Made by a program: the position numbers and the translations under genes
The notes under the pieces: generated by a model
Database searches by the model: none
What the model was told of the DNA's origin: nothing
What the model saw: the letters and a program-made list of their open reading frames with translations, nothing else
Origin: Nitrospinota bacterium
GTDB lineage: Bacteria > UBA8248
Length of the DNA: 13,909 bases
Reading direction: 5' to 3'
Assembly (NCBI GenBank): GCA_029937135.1
Contig: JAPYQX010000002.1
Location: 20,253 to 34,161, forward strand
Part shown: piece by piece, positions 13,745-13,909 of the stretch
Numbering within the stretch: the stretch's first letter is position 1
Layout: each line of letters opens with the position of its first letter

Positions 13745-13787
13745 CGCGCGCACAGGACTCAGGCTGAAAGATGAATCGGTAAGAACG

Positions 13788-13807
13788 ATCCGCCGGAAAG
13801 GGCGGAT
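13788..13807 (-). terminator. Hairpin, weak terminator of the right-edge gene
   Basis: ATCCGCC and GGCGGAT form a perfect 7-bp stem around the 6-nt loop GGAAAG. On the minus strand it begins two bases after a TAA that ends the possible right-edge gene and is followed by CGTTCTT, a poor U tract. Read on the plus strand it is followed by TTTT, but no plus-strand gene precedes it. Confidence 0.4.
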
Positions 13808-13808
13808 T

Positions 13809-13909
13809 TTAAATGGCCGAGAAATTAGCGTTCACAACCAGGAACCGGACCTCGGACCGGCTGTTGTTCTCCAGATTGAGCCGGCCGTTCGATTCGCAAT
13901 GAAGGGAAT
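13809..13909 (-). CDS. Possible C-terminal end of a gene running off the right edge
   Basis: One minus-strand frame is open from the window edge to a TAA at 13809-13811 and encodes 32 residues, including GRLNLENNSRSEVRFLVVNA. About three quarters of its third codon positions are G or C, as in neighbouring genes, and a hairpin follows the stop at once. The segment is too short to assign to a family. A competing 29-codon plus-strand ORF begins at an ATG at 13813. Confidence 0.35.
   Translation of the reverse strand, partial: SLHCESNGRLNLENNSRSEVRFLVVNANFSAI

Noticed and set aside
13813..13902. Short plus-strand ORF starting at an ATG just after the right-edge hairpin
   Set aside because: It has about 29 codons, no motif and no proper ribosome site; the opposite-strand frame ending at the hairpin is the better reading, although neither is certain.

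Overview
The window is chromosomal DNA from a GC-rich bacterium. Coding density is high, genes are compact, and most starts have a clear Shine-Dalgarno sequence (AAGGAG or GGAGG types). The mix of an Isc-type [2Fe-2S] ferredoxin, a PilZ-like remnant, a BrkB/YihY membrane protein with a winged-helix-like tail and a eukaryote-like pyruvoyltetrahydropterin synthase suggests a Gram-negative, deltaproteobacterium-like or uncultured lineage. That placement is inference, because no rRNA or ribosomal protein gene is present. I found no tRNA, CRISPR array, insertion sequence or phage gene.

Layout. Left edge to 1.5 kb (+): the C-terminal bulk of a pentapeptide-repeat protein, then an isocitrate lyase/PEP-mutase superfamily lyase with the catalytic KKCGH motif. 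1.6-3.2 kb (-): the AAA+ ATPase RarA. 3.3-4.9 kb (+): a compact operon ridA-purE-tsaC, divergent from rarA, covering imine detoxification, purine synthesis and tRNA t6A synthesis. 4.95-7.35 kb (-): threonine synthase overlapping a 6-pyruvoyltetrahydropterin synthase, then a degraded PilZ-like gene, then a [2Fe-2S] ferredoxin. 7.5-9.7 kb (+): a broken cupin gene followed by tandem metallo-beta-lactamase-fold paralogs, the first intact and the second frameshifted twice. 9.7-10.3 kb (-): a small PQQ-blade-like protein whose stop overlaps that of the second paralog. 10.4-12.4 kb (+): a BrkB/YihY membrane protein and a cytidylate-kinase-like P-loop protein. 12.5-13.7 kb (-): an MFS transporter with a UUCG-tetraloop hairpin in its leader. 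At the right edge a possible gene end on the minus strand abuts a hairpin.

Most of this is housekeeping or ordinary accessory metabolism, and I see no clear new defence or mobile system. The most notable signals are three damaged genes within about 4 kb (PilZ-like, cupin, second metallo-hydrolase), where the frame breaks fall in or near G runs. That pattern fits either real decay or homopolymer errors in the assembly. In addition, both metallo-hydrolase copies carry Asn in place of the second His of the canonical HxHxDH zinc motif. A perfect inverted repeat in the thrC/cupin divergent region may be an operator.
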